Below, in pieces: positions 34,284-43,005 of a stretch of 64,000 nt of DNA. Source of the DNA: Hymenobacter psoromatis (GTDB lineage: Bacteria > Bacteroidota > Bacteroidia > Cytophagales > Hymenobacteraceae); the NCBI RefSeq assembly GCF_020012125.1, contig NZ_JAIFAG010000001.1, positions 4,650,001 through 4,714,000 of the forward strand, in the 5' to 3' direction. A model generated the notes under the pieces. That model saw only the letters and a program-made list of their open reading frames with translations. It was not told where the DNA came from and ran no database searches. The position numbers were made by a program, and so were the translations under genes. Each line of letters begins with the position of its first letter. The first letter of the stretch is position 1.

Positions 34284-34955
34284 ATGCACGTATTATTGCT
34301 AGAAGATGAGCCCGGCATTGCCCGGTTCGTGAAGCAGGGCCTCGAAGAAGAAGGCTATGCCGTGGACGTGGCCGCCGACGGCCCCACTGGCCTGGCCCTG
34401 GCGCTGGCCCAGCCCTACGACCTGTTGCTACTCGACTGGATGCTGCCCGGCCTCACGGGCCTCGAAGTGTGCCGGCAGCTGCGTGCGCAGGGGGTAGGAG
34501 CACCCATCATTTTCCTGACTGCCAAGGATACCGTGGCCGATACCGTGGCTGGCCTGCAAGCCGGGGCCAACGATTACATTCGCAAGCCGTTTCACTTCGC
34601 CGAGCTGCTGGAGCGCATCCGGGTGCAGTTGCGGGGGGTAGGGCCGGGGCAGGCTACCGAGCGGTTCGCGGTAGGCCCCATCGTGCTCGACGTGGCTACC
34701 CACCGGGTGCACAAAAACGACGAGGAAATTACCCTCACGCAGAAGGAGTTTGCCCTGCTCGAATACCTGCTGCGCCACAAAGGCCGGGTGTGCCGCCGCC
34801 AGAGCATCATCGAAAACGTGTGGGATATTCACTTTGAGTACAATACCGGCGTGCTCGATGTATACATGAACGCGCTGCGCAAGAAGCTGAGCCTCAGCAA
34901 GGAGGATGATTATCTGCAAACCATTCGCGGCGTGGGCTACGTGGCGCGGGATTGA
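34284..34955 (+). CDS. OmpR/PhoB-type response regulator
   Basis: A 223-residue regulator. The receiver (1-120) has LLEDEPG, D51 in LLLLDWMLPGLTG, T near IFLTAKD and K in YIRKPFHF. The C-terminal winged helix (about 128-223) has LTQKEFALLEYLLRHKG, the recognition-helix region VWDIHFEYNTGVLDVYMNALRKKL, and the closing IRGVGYVARD. The sensor kinase starts 29 bp downstream, so the two form an operon. It resembles CusR/CopR-type metal regulators, but no metal efflux gene is nearby, so the signal is open. It is divergent from the Dps-like pseudogene. Confidence 0.92.
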   Translation: MHVLLLEDEPGIARFVKQGLEEEGYAVDVAADGPTGLALALAQPYDLLLLDWMLPGLTGLEVCRQLRAQGVGAPIIFLTAKDTVADTVAGLQAGANDYIRKPFHFAELLERIRVQLRGVGPGQATERFAVGPIVLDVATHRVHKNDEEITLTQKEFALLEYLLRHKGRVCRRQSIIENVWDIHFEYNTGVLDVYMNALRKKLSLSKEDDYLQTIRGVGYVARD

Positions 34956-34984
34956 GTTGATTGCCAATTAACAACTAACTCCTC

Positions 34985-36364
34985 ATGAACCTGGCGTTTA
35001 AGGACCGCATTGCGCTGCACTACCTGCTAGCTACGGCCGCCTTGGTAGCGGTGGCCTACCTGGTGGTATTTGGGGTGGTGCGCGACCGGGTATATACCGA
35101 CCTTGACCGCAACCTGCGCCTGGAGGCCACCAAGCACCTGGGCGAGCTGCGCGTGGCGGGCCCGGTCATCCGCTTCGCCAACCGAGAGGAATGGGAGGAG
35201 CGCGAGCACCGCGAGGTGCAGGTGGACCCCGTTTTTATTCAGCTTAGCGACCCGCAAGGCCGCCTGCTCGACCGCTCACCCAACCTGAAGGCCGACCAGC
35301 TGGCCTTTGATGCCGCGCCCGGCTGGCGCGCCCCGCACAACTCTATGCTGCGCGGCAAGGCCCTGCGGCAAATACAGGTGCCCGTGGAGCAGGATGGCCG
35401 GCGGATGGGCTACCTGCTGGCCGCTATTTCGTCGGAGGCGGCGCGGCATGTGCTGGATAGCCTGGGGCTGGTGCTGCTGGGCTCGTACCCGGTGGTGCTG
35501 CTGGCGCTGTTTGGGCTGGCGCGGGGGCTGGCGGGCCGCAGCATCGCACCGATTATCGCCATTACGGCGGCTACCAACCGCATCACGCGGCACGACTTAT
35601 CGGCGCGGGTGGCCCTACCCCCGCGCCCCGACGAGCTGCACACGCTGGCCAGCGCCATCAACGGGCTGCTGCACCGCATTGAGCAGGCCGTGGCGCGCGA
35701 AAAACAGTTCACGGCCGATGCCTCGCACGAGTTGCGCACCCCGCTGGCCGCGCTGCGCGGCACCCTCGAAGTGCTGGTGCGCAAGCCCCGCCGCCCCGAG
35801 GAGTACGTGGCCAGCATCGGGCTGGGCATTCAGGAGATTGACCGCCTCAGCCACCTCGTGGACCAGCTGCTGCTGCTAGCCCGCTTTGAGAACCACGGCC
35901 AGGACCTGCACCACCAGGAGCTGTCGGTGCTGAGCAGCGTGCACGACGTGCTGCACCGCCATCGCGAAACGCTCAGTGCCAAGTGCTTGCGCGTGGAAGT
36001 GCCCGCCGCCGATGCCCTACCCCTGCGCTCGGACCCTTACCTGCTCGACCTCATTCTGGACAACCTGCTGGCCAACGCTATCAAGTACTCGCCGGCCGGC
36101 TCCACTATCACAGTGGCGCTGGGGGCGGCCGATGGGCGGCTGTGCTGCGCCATTCAGGATGAAGGCATCGGCATCCGGCCCGAGGATTTGGACCGGATTT
36201 TTGACCCCCTCTACCGCTCTGATGCGCTCAGCCACAAGGAGATAAGCGGCACCGGCCTGGGCTTGTCCATCGTGGCCAAAGCCTGCCAGCTGCTCGGCAT
36301 CGAGCTGAGCGTGGCGAGCGAGCTGGGCCGGGGCAGCACGTTTACGCTGCGCTTTCCGGCGTAG
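34985..36364 (+). CDS. Membrane sensor histidine kinase paired with the OmpR regulator
   Basis: A 459-residue kinase: TM1 (YLLATAALVAVAYLVVFGVV), a periplasmic sensor loop of about 125 residues, TM2 (GLVLLGSYPVVLLALFGLA), HAMP, HisKA with H248 (ADASHELRTPLAALRG), and HATPase with ILDNLLANAIKYSPAG, DEGIGI and GTGLGLSI. The layout is that of EnvZ/CusS-type kinases. It autophosphorylates and passes phosphate to D51 of the regulator encoded just upstream. Confidence 0.92.
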   Translation: MNLAFKDRIALHYLLATAALVAVAYLVVFGVVRDRVYTDLDRNLRLEATKHLGELRVAGPVIRFANREEWEEREHREVQVDPVFIQLSDPQGRLLDRSPNLKADQLAFDAAPGWRAPHNSMLRGKALRQIQVPVEQDGRRMGYLLAAISSEAARHVLDSLGLVLLGSYPVVLLALFGLARGLAGRSIAPIIAITAATNRITRHDLSARVALPPRPDELHTLASAINGLLHRIEQAVAREKQFTADASHELRTPLAALRGTLEVLVRKPRRPEEYVASIGLGIQEIDRLSHLVDQLLLLARFENHGQDLHHQELSVLSSVHDVLHRHRETLSAKCLRVEVPAADALPLRSDPYLLDLILDNLLANAIKYSPAGSTITVALGAADGRLCCAIQDEGIGIRPEDLDRIFDPLYRSDALSHKEISGTGLGLSIVAKACQLLGIELSVASELGRGSTFTLRFPA

Positions 36365-36466
36365 GCGGGGGGGTAGGGAAATAGCCAGTTAATTAGCGGG
36401 ACTTTCTAGCTGTTAATTAATTGATTTTCTAGGTATTACTTTACGGCTCACTATTCGTCTGGTCGT

Positions 36467-37327
36467 ATGCTTTTCTGCCTTCGCCCCCCAGCCGCGCCAT
36501 TGCGCCCGTTCGTGCAGCACTACCTGCTGGTGCACACGCGCTACGACGGCCTGGCCTCGGCCCCGGCGGTGAAGCCCATGCCGCCGGCCCCGCAGCAGTG
36601 TCTGTACTTCTACCCGCGCGGTGGAGTGCGCACGTTTCATCATAAAGAGCAGCGGTTCGTAGCCTTGCCCACCAGCATTTTGGTGGGGCCGCAGGTGGCG
36701 CGGCTCGACTTGCATTTTCCGTCCGACCACCTGGTAGTGTGCGCCGCGTTCTGGCCGGGCGGGCTGCACCGCTTGTTGAAAGTGCCGGTGACGGAAATGC
36801 TGGATTTCTCCGTGGAAAGCCGGGCGCTGCTCGGCCCGGCCGTGGCCGAGATAGAAGCCCGCCTGGCCGAAGCCCCCGACTACACCACCATGCTGGCCGT
36901 GCTCGAAACCTACCTGCTGGGCCAACTGCGCCGCCTGCGCGCGCCCGCCGAACGGCCCATCGACCGGCTGCTGGCAGTGCTGCTGCCCAGTGGCCGCCTC
37001 CGTGGCTCGCTCGATAGCCTTGCCGCCGAAGCCTGCCTCAGCCCCCGGCAGTTCGAGCGCAATTTTGTGGCGCGGGTAGGGCTCAGCCCTAAGCTATTTG
37101 CCCGCATTGCGCGCTTCGACCAGGCGTTTCGGCTGAAGGAGCGGCTGCCGGACCTCGACTGGCTGGCCGTGGCCGTGCGGTGCGGCTACTACGATTACCG
37201 CCACTTGGTGCGCGACTTCCAAGAGTTTGCGGGCACCACGCCGCCGCGGCTGCTGGCCGCCGAAACCGCCCACTCCCGCGTGGCCGGCGGGGCGGCCTCG
37301 AACCACCGGCCGGTGCCGGGCGCATAA
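36467..37327 (+). CDS. AraC-family transcriptional regulator
   Basis: The 286-residue protein has an N-terminal sensor region similar to DUF6597 types (LRPFVQHYLLVH ... CLYFYPRGG) and a C-terminal HTH_18 domain: LAAEACLSPRQFERNFVARVGLSPKLFARIARF, then YYDYRHLVRDFQEFAGTTPPRLL. Such proteins activate neighbouring genes on ligand binding. The two secreted SnoaL-like proteins downstream are the closest candidates, 72 bp away and in the same direction (inference). Confidence 0.85.
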   Translation: MLFCLRPPAAPLRPFVQHYLLVHTRYDGLASAPAVKPMPPAPQQCLYFYPRGGVRTFHHKEQRFVALPTSILVGPQVARLDLHFPSDHLVVCAAFWPGGLHRLLKVPVTEMLDFSVESRALLGPAVAEIEARLAEAPDYTTMLAVLETYLLGQLRRLRAPAERPIDRLLAVLLPSGRLRGSLDSLAAEACLSPRQFERNFVARVGLSPKLFARIARFDQAFRLKERLPDLDWLAVAVRCGYYDYRHLVRDFQEFAGTTPPRLLAAETAHSRVAGGAASNHRPVPGA

Positions 37328-37398
37328 TGTCGGTTTTTTACTAGTAAGGAAGGGGGATGGAGCCGGAGCTTTGCGGCCTCATCATTTTTCCTACCCCC

Positions 37399-37932
37399 AT
37401 GAAAACCTGCTTGTTAAGCCTGAGCTTGCTGCTGGCGGCCAGCCGCGCCCTTGCCCAAAACCCGGCCGCCGATGAGGCCGCCATTCGCCAGACGGTGGCC
37501 CATATGACTACGAATTGGCAAAACCACCAGTTTGCCGACATGGCCGCCTATACCACGCCCGACGTGGGCTGGGTGAACATTGTGGGCATGTACTGGCGCG
37601 GCCGGGTGCAGGTGCAGCAGGCGCACCAGCATATTTTCGATGCTATGTTTAAGGGCGTGGCCTTTACCCCCGGCGAAACCAGCGTGCGCGCCGTTGCGCC
37701 TGGCGTGGCCGTCGTCACCATGTACTGCCACGTGGGGGCCTTTTACCCGCCCGATGGCGTGAACCGGGGCACCAATAAGGAGGGCGACACCAACGACCTG
37801 CTGACGCTGGTGCTAGTGCAGCGCCGGGGCCAGTGGCTGCTCACGGCCGGCCAGAATACCGTGGTGCGCGCCAGCGCCCAGCCCAACAACCCCGCGGCTA
37901 GCGACCCCGCCCAAGTAGCCGACCAGCACTAG
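37399..37932 (+). CDS. Secreted SnoaL-like protein (copy 1)
   Basis: Started at ATG 37399 this is a 177-residue protein with a signal peptide (LLSLSLLLAASRALAQ) and one SnoaL/SgcJ-type cone-barrel domain: AAIRQTVAHMTTNWQNHQFADM, YTTPDVGWVNIVGMYWRGR, then WLLTAGQNTVV. The family (NTF2-like) includes cyclases, isomerases and binding proteins, and catalytic residues are not conserved enough to name a reaction. A paralogue follows 37 bp downstream. Confidence 0.78.
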   Translation: MKTCLLSLSLLLAASRALAQNPAADEAAIRQTVAHMTTNWQNHQFADMAAYTTPDVGWVNIVGMYWRGRVQVQQAHQHIFDAMFKGVAFTPGETSVRAVAPGVAVVTMYCHVGAFYPPDGVNRGTNKEGDTNDLLTLVLVQRRGQWLLTAGQNTVVRASAQPNNPAASDPAQVADQH

Positions 37933-37969
37933 TCTACCCTACCCTTGCTCCTACTCACTGATAGCCGCT

Positions 37970-38470
37970 ATGAAAACGCTCTTACTAAGTATGTTCGTCA
38001 GCCTGGGCGGTGGCCAGCTGGCCGCCGCCCAGACCGGCCCCGCCCCGCTACCAGCGGCCGATAAAGAGGCCATTGTGGCCCCGCTCCAGCACTTTCAGAA
38101 AAACCTGAACGACCATAAATTCGCAGAAATGGTGGACTATACTACGCCCGATATAACGTCGATAACTATCGTGGGAATGCTCTGGCAGGGCGAACCGGCC
38201 GTGCAAAAAGGCCACCAGGTGATATTCGATAGCCGGTATAAGAACACGACCTTTCCGCCCCTCGATATGGAGGCGCTCTCGTTCCAGCCCATCGCGCCTG
38301 AGGTGGTGCTGGTGGTGTGGGTTAGCAAGCCCCTACCCCCTGGCGCGCCGCCCCACCCCCAAACTGCCAGCACCACGACGCTAGTGAAGCGCCAGGGCCG
38401 CTGGCTCATCACCGCCTTTCAAAATATGCTGGTAGACCCCCAGGCTGCCGCCGATAATCCCATCCGCTAG
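37970..38470 (+). CDS. Secreted SnoaL-like protein (copy 2)
   Basis: A 166-residue protein with a signal peptide (SMFVSLGGGQLAAAQ), and the same domain order as copy 1: HFQKNLNDHKFAEMVDYTTPD, TIVGMLWQGEPAVQKGHQ and RWLITAFQNMLV. The pair is a diverged tandem duplication, with the AYTTPD/DYTTPD and VGMxWxG blocks conserved. It is followed immediately by a strong bidirectional terminator. Function unknown. Confidence 0.78.
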   Translation: MKTLLLSMFVSLGGGQLAAAQTGPAPLPAADKEAIVAPLQHFQKNLNDHKFAEMVDYTTPDITSITIVGMLWQGEPAVQKGHQVIFDSRYKNTTFPPLDMEALSFQPIAPEVVLVVWVSKPLPPGAPPHPQTASTTTLVKRQGRWLITAFQNMLVDPQAAADNPIR

Positions 38471-38476
38471 CTGGCT

Positions 38477-38544
38477 GGGGTAGTAAAAAGCAAAAAAGGC
38501 GTTGCTCTCACGAGAGCAACGCCTTTTTTGCTTTTTACTACCCC
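38477..38544. terminator. 33-bp perfect bidirectional terminator
   Basis: Arms 38477-38509 and 38512-38544 are perfectly complementary with a 2-nt loop; A-runs and T-runs flank the GC core on both strands. It ends the SnoaL pair on the + strand and overlaps the last codons of the aldo/keto reductase on the - strand. Confidence 0.9.
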
Positions 38545-39503
38545 ACTACCGGCGGGCTGGCTTGCAGTTCCCGCACGTCGTCGGCCGACAACTGCACGTC
38601 CAGCGCCTTCAGCAACTCCTGCACCTGCGGCACGCTGGTGGCGCTGGCGATGGGGGCCGTGATGCCGGGTGCCTGCATGAGCCAGGCCAGCGCTACCTGC
38701 GCTTGGCTCACGCCGTGGCGGGCGGCCACCGTGTCCAGGGCTTTCAAAATGCGAAAGCCCTTGTCGTTCAAATACTTCTTGCCAATGCCGTCGCCGCGCT
38801 GGCTCTTTTTAAGGTCGGCCGCCGAGCGGTATTTGCCGGTGAGAAAGCCTGAGGCCAGCCCGAAGTACGGAATCACGCCGATGCCGCTGGCCTGCACCAG
38901 CGGCAGGTCGTCCTTTTCAAACGTCTCATGCTCGTAGAGATTATACTCGGGCTGCAGGCTTTCGTAGCGCGGCAGGCCGTCCCTACCCCCGGCGTCGAGG
39001 GCGGCTTGCAGGCGCTGGGGTGAAAAGTTGCTGGCCCCGATGGCCCGGATTTTCCCCTCCTTCAGCAGCTCGGCGTAGGCTTCCAGCGGCTCGGTCACGG
39101 GTAGGCTCTCGTCATCTTTGTGGCTCTGGTAGAGGTCGATGTACTCGGTTTGCAGGCGCTTCAATGAGTCTTCCACGGCGCGCTTGATGTAGGCTTTGGC
39201 CAAGCCCTTTTTATCGGGGCCCAGCTCCATGCCCACTTTACTGAAAATGAGCACGTCGTCGCGCCGGCCGCGCTGCTTCAGCCACTTGCCGATGACGGTT
39301 TCGGACTGCCCGCCGCCCGCGTGGCCGGGGGCCCAGGCCGAGTACACGTCAGCGGTATCAATGGCATTGCCGCCGCCCGCCACGAAGGCATCGAGCACGG
39401 CGAAGGAGGTTTTTTCGTCGGCTGTCCAGCCAAAGACGTTGCCGCCCAGCACGAGCGGTGCAATATGTAGGCCGGAGTGGCCGAGTTCACGAAGGGTTGC
39501 CAT
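38538..39503 (-). CDS. Aldo/keto reductase
   Basis: A 321-residue enzyme from ATG 39503 (ELGHSGLHIAPLVLGG). The AKR tetrad is visible: D and Y in AIDTADVYSAW, K in LIFSKVGMELG, H in DLYQSHKDDE. NADPH-binding signatures follow (IGASNFSPQRL, AIASATSVPQV). It belongs to the YajO/Tas-like group of NADPH-dependent aldehyde reductases. It is divergent from the marR gene with a 200-bp spacer, so MarR may also control it (inference). Confidence 0.9.
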   Translation of the reverse strand: MATLRELGHSGLHIAPLVLGGNVFGWTADEKTSFAVLDAFVAGGGNAIDTADVYSAWAPGHAGGGQSETVIGKWLKQRGRRDDVLIFSKVGMELGPDKKGLAKAYIKRAVEDSLKRLQTEYIDLYQSHKDDESLPVTEPLEAYAELLKEGKIRAIGASNFSPQRLQAALDAGGRDGLPRYESLQPEYNLYEHETFEKDDLPLVQASGIGVIPYFGLASGFLTGKYRSAADLKKSQRGDGIGKKYLNDKGFRILKALDTVAARHGVSQAQVALAWLMQAPGITAPIASATSVPQVQELLKALDVQLSADDVRELQASPPVVG

Positions 39504-39665
39504 GATATAGCGAAGGGGTAAGAAAGTTGCCCGGCTGCCGCGGGTAGTGCCGGGTAGAGTACTAACGCCCAACCGGGCGTTGGGTTGGCCGATGGGGGTA
39601 GGGCCTCGCGCCTTACCCCACCGACTGGCTGCATAACGAACGAGGCGGTTCGCAAAAACGCGTAG

Positions 39666-39689
39666 TATATTTGTTAAGTAAACTAACAA
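39666..39689. promoter_or_regulatory. marR promoter with overlapping palindromic operator
   Basis: TATATTTG at 39666-39673 is a perfect -7 box. It overlaps the inverted repeat TTGTTA-N7-TAACAA at 39671-39689, 14 bp before ATG 39704. The size and position suit a MarR autoregulation site. Confidence 0.55.
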
Positions 39690-39703
39690 GTTTGCTTGCA
39701 AGT

Positions 39704-40144
39704 ATGACTAACCAACCCGACCCTCAGCACCTGGCCGCCGAGCTGCAAATGGTCGTGTCGCGGCTGATTAAAAAGCTGCGCACGCACTCGCCCACGGCCG
39801 GCCGGCTCTCGCTCACCGAGCGGGCGGTCGTCAAGCAGCTGGCCCAGCACGGGTCGCTGCTGCCCAGCGAACTGGCCGCCCGCGAAAAGGTGACCACCCA
39901 ATCTATGTCGCAGATACTGAGCCGCCTCGATGCGCTGGGCTACCTCACGCGGCAGCCCGAGGCCACCGACCGGCGCAAGGTGCGCATCGGTCTCACGACC
40001 GCCGGCCAGGCTATTATCCCGGCCGTGCGCCGGGAAGCCAGCGACTGGCTGGGCCGCGCGCTGCAAGCCACCTGCTCGGCCCCGGAGCAGGCCACCCTGG
40101 CGGAGGCCGTGCGGGTGCTGGCCCGAATAGTTGAAGTAGACTGA
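39704..40144 (+). CDS. MarR-family transcriptional regulator
   Basis: A 146-residue winged-helix regulator: LSLTERAVVKQLAQHGSLLP, recognition helix TTQSMSQILSRLDALGYL, and the wing RQPEATDRRKVRIGLTTAGQ. ATG 39704 is preferred; the upstream TTG frame would overlap the promoter. The MFS transporter gene begins 4 bp after its stop, so the regulator probably controls that exporter as in typical MarR-MFS drug or metabolite efflux units. Confidence 0.9.
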   Translation: MTNQPDPQHLAAELQMVVSRLIKKLRTHSPTAGRLSLTERAVVKQLAQHGSLLPSELAAREKVTTQSMSQILSRLDALGYLTRQPEATDRRKVRIGLTTAGQAIIPAVRREASDWLGRALQATCSAPEQATLAEAVRVLARIVEVD

Positions 40145-40148
40145 TAAG

Positions 40149-41429
40149 ATGAATTCCGACGCTTTTCGCGCGCTGCGCAACCGTAACTTTCGCTTGTTCT
40201 TTGCCGGGCAGTCCGTATCCTTGCTGGGCACCTGGATGCAGAAAACGGCGGTGAGCTGGGTAGTGTATGCCCAGACGCATTCCAAGTTTATGCTCGGCGT
40301 GAGCGTGTTTGCCACGCTCTTTCCGTCGGCGCTTTTTTCGCTGCTCGGGGGCGTCGTGACCGACCGCTACGCCCGTTACCGGGTGCTGCTGGCCACGCAG
40401 GTGCTCTCGCTGGTGCAGGCGGCGCTGCTGGCGCTAGCCGTGTTTTTTGACAAGCAGGATGCGGTGTGGGAAATCATTGGCCTGAGCGCGGTGCTGGGCA
40501 TTATCAACGCCTTCGACGTGCCCGCCCGGCAGTCATTGGTGTATGAGCTGATGGCTGATAAGCAGGACCTGCCCAACGCGGTGGCCCTCAACTCGACCAT
40601 GATGAACCTGAGCAAGCTGCTGGGGCCAGCGGTGGCGGGCTTCGCCATCGAGCGGCTGGGGGCGGCGGCCTGCTTCGGGCTGAACGCGCTCAGCTTCGTG
40701 GCCGTCATTGGGTCGCTGCTGGCGCTGCGGCTGCCGGCCTTCGTGCCCAAGCCGCGCCCGCAGGCCCTGCGCGACGAGCTGGCCGACGGCCTGCGCTACG
40801 TGCGCGACACGCCGGCCATTCGGTTTATTCTGCTCTCTATCGGGCTGATGGCCTTGCTGGTGCTGCCCTTCACCACGCTCATGCCGGTGTTTGCGAAGGA
40901 TGTTTTTCACGGCACGGCCGCCACCTTCGGCCTGCTCGACGGGGCGATGGGGCTGGGCGGCTTCGCGGCGGCGCTCTACCTCACGTCCCTACCCCCCGGT
41001 GCCGACCTCAACCGGGTGATGACCACTAACGCCTTCGTGCTGGGGGTAGGGCTGCTGCTGTTTGCCTACACGCCCTATTACTGGCTGGCGCTGGCTTTCC
41101 TGGTGGGAAGCTCGTTCGGGATGATGGTGCAGACCACGCTCAACGTGACGCTGCTGCAAACCACCGTGCAGCCGGCCATGCGCGGGCGCGTCATCAGCCT
41201 CTACGTGCTCATGTACACGGGCGCGCTGCCGCTGGGCAGCCTGGTAGTGGGGACGGTGTCGCAGCGCGTGGGCGTGCGCGCCACCGTGCTGGCCGAGGGC
41301 GTATTGGCGCTGCTCATCGGGCTGTTGTATTTGCGCAACCTGCGCCAGACCCGCGCCGCCGCGCCGGCGGCCCCTACCCCATTGCTGGCCAGTCAAGCCG
41401 TGGAGGCTACCCAGGCCGTTCGGGCTTGA
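40149..41429 (+). CDS. MFS transporter of the EntS-like group
   Basis: A 426-residue inner-membrane protein with about 12 hydrophobic segments. The N-terminus FRALRNRNFRLFFAGQSVSLLGTWMQ and the loop GGVVTDRYARYRVLL are typical of the MFS_3/EntS-type exporters (DHA3). The tail is Ala-rich and cytoplasmic. It is co-transcribed with marR upstream and probably with the isochorismatase-like gene 40 bp downstream. Substrate unknown. Confidence 0.88.
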   Translation: MNSDAFRALRNRNFRLFFAGQSVSLLGTWMQKTAVSWVVYAQTHSKFMLGVSVFATLFPSALFSLLGGVVTDRYARYRVLLATQVLSLVQAALLALAVFFDKQDAVWEIIGLSAVLGIINAFDVPARQSLVYELMADKQDLPNAVALNSTMMNLSKLLGPAVAGFAIERLGAAACFGLNALSFVAVIGSLLALRLPAFVPKPRPQALRDELADGLRYVRDTPAIRFILLSIGLMALLVLPFTTLMPVFAKDVFHGTAATFGLLDGAMGLGGFAAALYLTSLPPGADLNRVMTTNAFVLGVGLLLFAYTPYYWLALAFLVGSSFGMMVQTTLNVTLLQTTVQPAMRGRVISLYVLMYTGALPLGSLVVGTVSQRVGVRATVLAEGVLALLIGLLYLRNLRQTRAAAPAAPTPLLASQAVEATQAVRA

Positions 41430-41469
41430 TGTTGATTTTCGTCAAATTTCCCCTCTTTTCCTTTTTCTC

Positions 41470-42039
41470 ATGGTAACCGCCCTCGATAAAAATACCGCCC
41501 TCGTGCTGATTGACTTGCAGCGGGCGATAGTCCAAATGCCCGTCGTTGACCCCATTAGCGGCGTGCTGACCAATGCCGGCCAACTGCTGGCCGCGTTTCG
41601 GCGGGCGGGCCTGCCCGTGGTGCTCGTCACCGTGGACCCCGCCAACCGGCCCGACCTGCGCAACGACGCCCAGCGGCCCTCGCGCACCGTTTTTCCGCCC
41701 GAAGCGCTGGCGCTGACTCCCGAAATCGAGCCCGTGCCTGACGATATTCGCATTACCAAGCACAGCTGGGGCGCTTTTTATGACACGGGACTAGAGGAGG
41801 CGCTGCGGCAGCGCGGCGTGACGGGCATCGTGCTGGCGGGCGTGTCTACCAGCATCGGGGTCGAAAGCACCGCCCGCGCCGCCAATGAGCGCGGCTACAA
41901 CCTCACCTTCGCCCAGGATGCCATGACGGATATGGTAGCCAGCGCCCAGGAAAACAGCCTGCGGGTTATCTTCCCCCGCATCGGGGAAGTGGACACGACC
42001 GCCAACATCATCCGGGTATTAGAGGGGGGTAGGGGGTAG
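41470..42039 (+). CDS. Isochorismatase-family hydrolase lacking the catalytic cysteine
   Basis: The 189-residue protein has the isochorismatase-like fold: ALVLIDLQRAIV (Asp), RITKHSWGAFYDTGL (Lys), and LAGVSTSIGVESTARAA. In nicotinamidase-like members the last motif normally reads GvxTdxCV; here the Cys position is G130. It may therefore be a non-thiol hydrolase such as true isochorismatases, or a binding protein. It follows the MFS gene in the same direction and could act on the exported or detoxified compound (inference). Confidence 0.8.
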   Translation: MVTALDKNTALVLIDLQRAIVQMPVVDPISGVLTNAGQLLAAFRRAGLPVVLVTVDPANRPDLRNDAQRPSRTVFPPEALALTPEIEPVPDDIRITKHSWGAFYDTGLEEALRQRGVTGIVLAGVSTSIGVESTARAANERGYNLTFAQDAMTDMVASAQENSLRVIFPRIGEVDTTANIIRVLEGGRG

Positions 42040-42051
42040 TGTAACGCGGGC

Positions 42052-43002
42052 TCACGCCTCGTTCAGCGTCAGCAGCAGGCTTTGCCGCTCCTGGTCGAAG
42101 AGGCGCACGGCGGCTTGCAGCTCGTTGAGCAGGTCGGCCCGAATGGCGAGCTGGTCGCCCGAGTACGTGCCGCCGGGGCCGAAGAGCAGGGCCGCCAGCT
42201 GCCGGCTGGCCTTGGAGTCGGGGTGGGCCAGTGGGCCGTAGTGCTGCCAGCGCAGGCGCGTATTATGAGCGATGCTGGCCTTGCCGAAGTTACTGAACGC
42301 CGGATTCGTGAGCATATACCAAAGGCTCGGCGGCCACAGGGCCGAGTCGGCCTGCTCGGTCCACACGGCGGCCAGCAGGTTGCGCGGATGCTGAAAATCG
42401 GCCGTGTACTTGGGCGGCTTGAGGGCCAGCAGCCCCAGGACCGCCGTGAGCACGCCGCCCCCGATGGCGAAGCCGTACTGCCCGCCCTGGGCGCTGGCCA
42501 CCGTGGCCCCGATGCCGCTGCCGGCCCCCGCCAGCAGCGAAAACGTGTTGAAGCGCTGCACGCGGCGGCTGTCTAGATTAGCCAGGTAGGTAGAGAGTTG
42601 GTCGGCCCGCTCGCCCTCGCAGTCCAGCTCGGCGGCCACGCTGCCGATGGTGGTGCCGGCCAGCACCACCTGGGCCAGCAGCTGCCGCTGCTGCTCAGCC
42701 ACGGCCAGCGCGGCGGCCGGGCCGGGCTGCTGGCGAGCAGTGGCTTGCAGGGCCAGCAGCTGGCGCAGGCCGGGCAGCAGGCCCAGGGCGTTGGCCGTGA
42801 GCAGGGTGCGGCGCGGGTAGCGGGCCAGCAGCGCCGGGGTAAGGGCCACGTTCAGGTCAGTTTGCGGGGCCAGGGCCGCGTCGTAGTGGTAAGGCAGGGG
42901 CGGCTCGCAGTAGTTATCGGCCGCCAGGGGGTGCGTGGGGGGGCGGGTGCCGACGCAGCCGGCTAGGGCCAGCAGCAGCACCAGCAGGTAGCTTTTTAGC
43001 AT
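42052..43002 (-). CDS. Lipoprotein of unknown function
   Basis: A 316-residue product with a lipobox (LLALAGC). A long helical middle (LLALQATARQQ ... QRQLLAQVVLAG) is followed by a Gly-rich hydrophobic stretch (LLAGAGSGIGATVASAQ and AIGGGVLTAVLGLLAL) that could insert in a membrane, then a soluble C-terminal part. No family recognised. It begins 3 bp after the stop of the VOC gene and so is its operon partner. Confidence 0.65.
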   Translation of the reverse strand: MLKSYLLVLLLALAGCVGTRPPTHPLAADNYCEPPLPYHYDAALAPQTDLNVALTPALLARYPRRTLLTANALGLLPGLRQLLALQATARQQPGPAAALAVAEQQRQLLAQVVLAGTTIGSVAAELDCEGERADQLSTYLANLDSRRVQRFNTFSLLAGAGSGIGATVASAQGGQYGFAIGGGVLTAVLGLLALKPPKYTADFQHPRNLLAAVWTEQADSALWPPSLWYMLTNPAFSNFGKASIAHNTRLRWQHYGPLAHPDSKASRQLAALLFGPGGTYSGDQLAIRADLLNELQAAVRLFDQERQSLLLTLNEA

Positions 43003-43005
43003 AAG

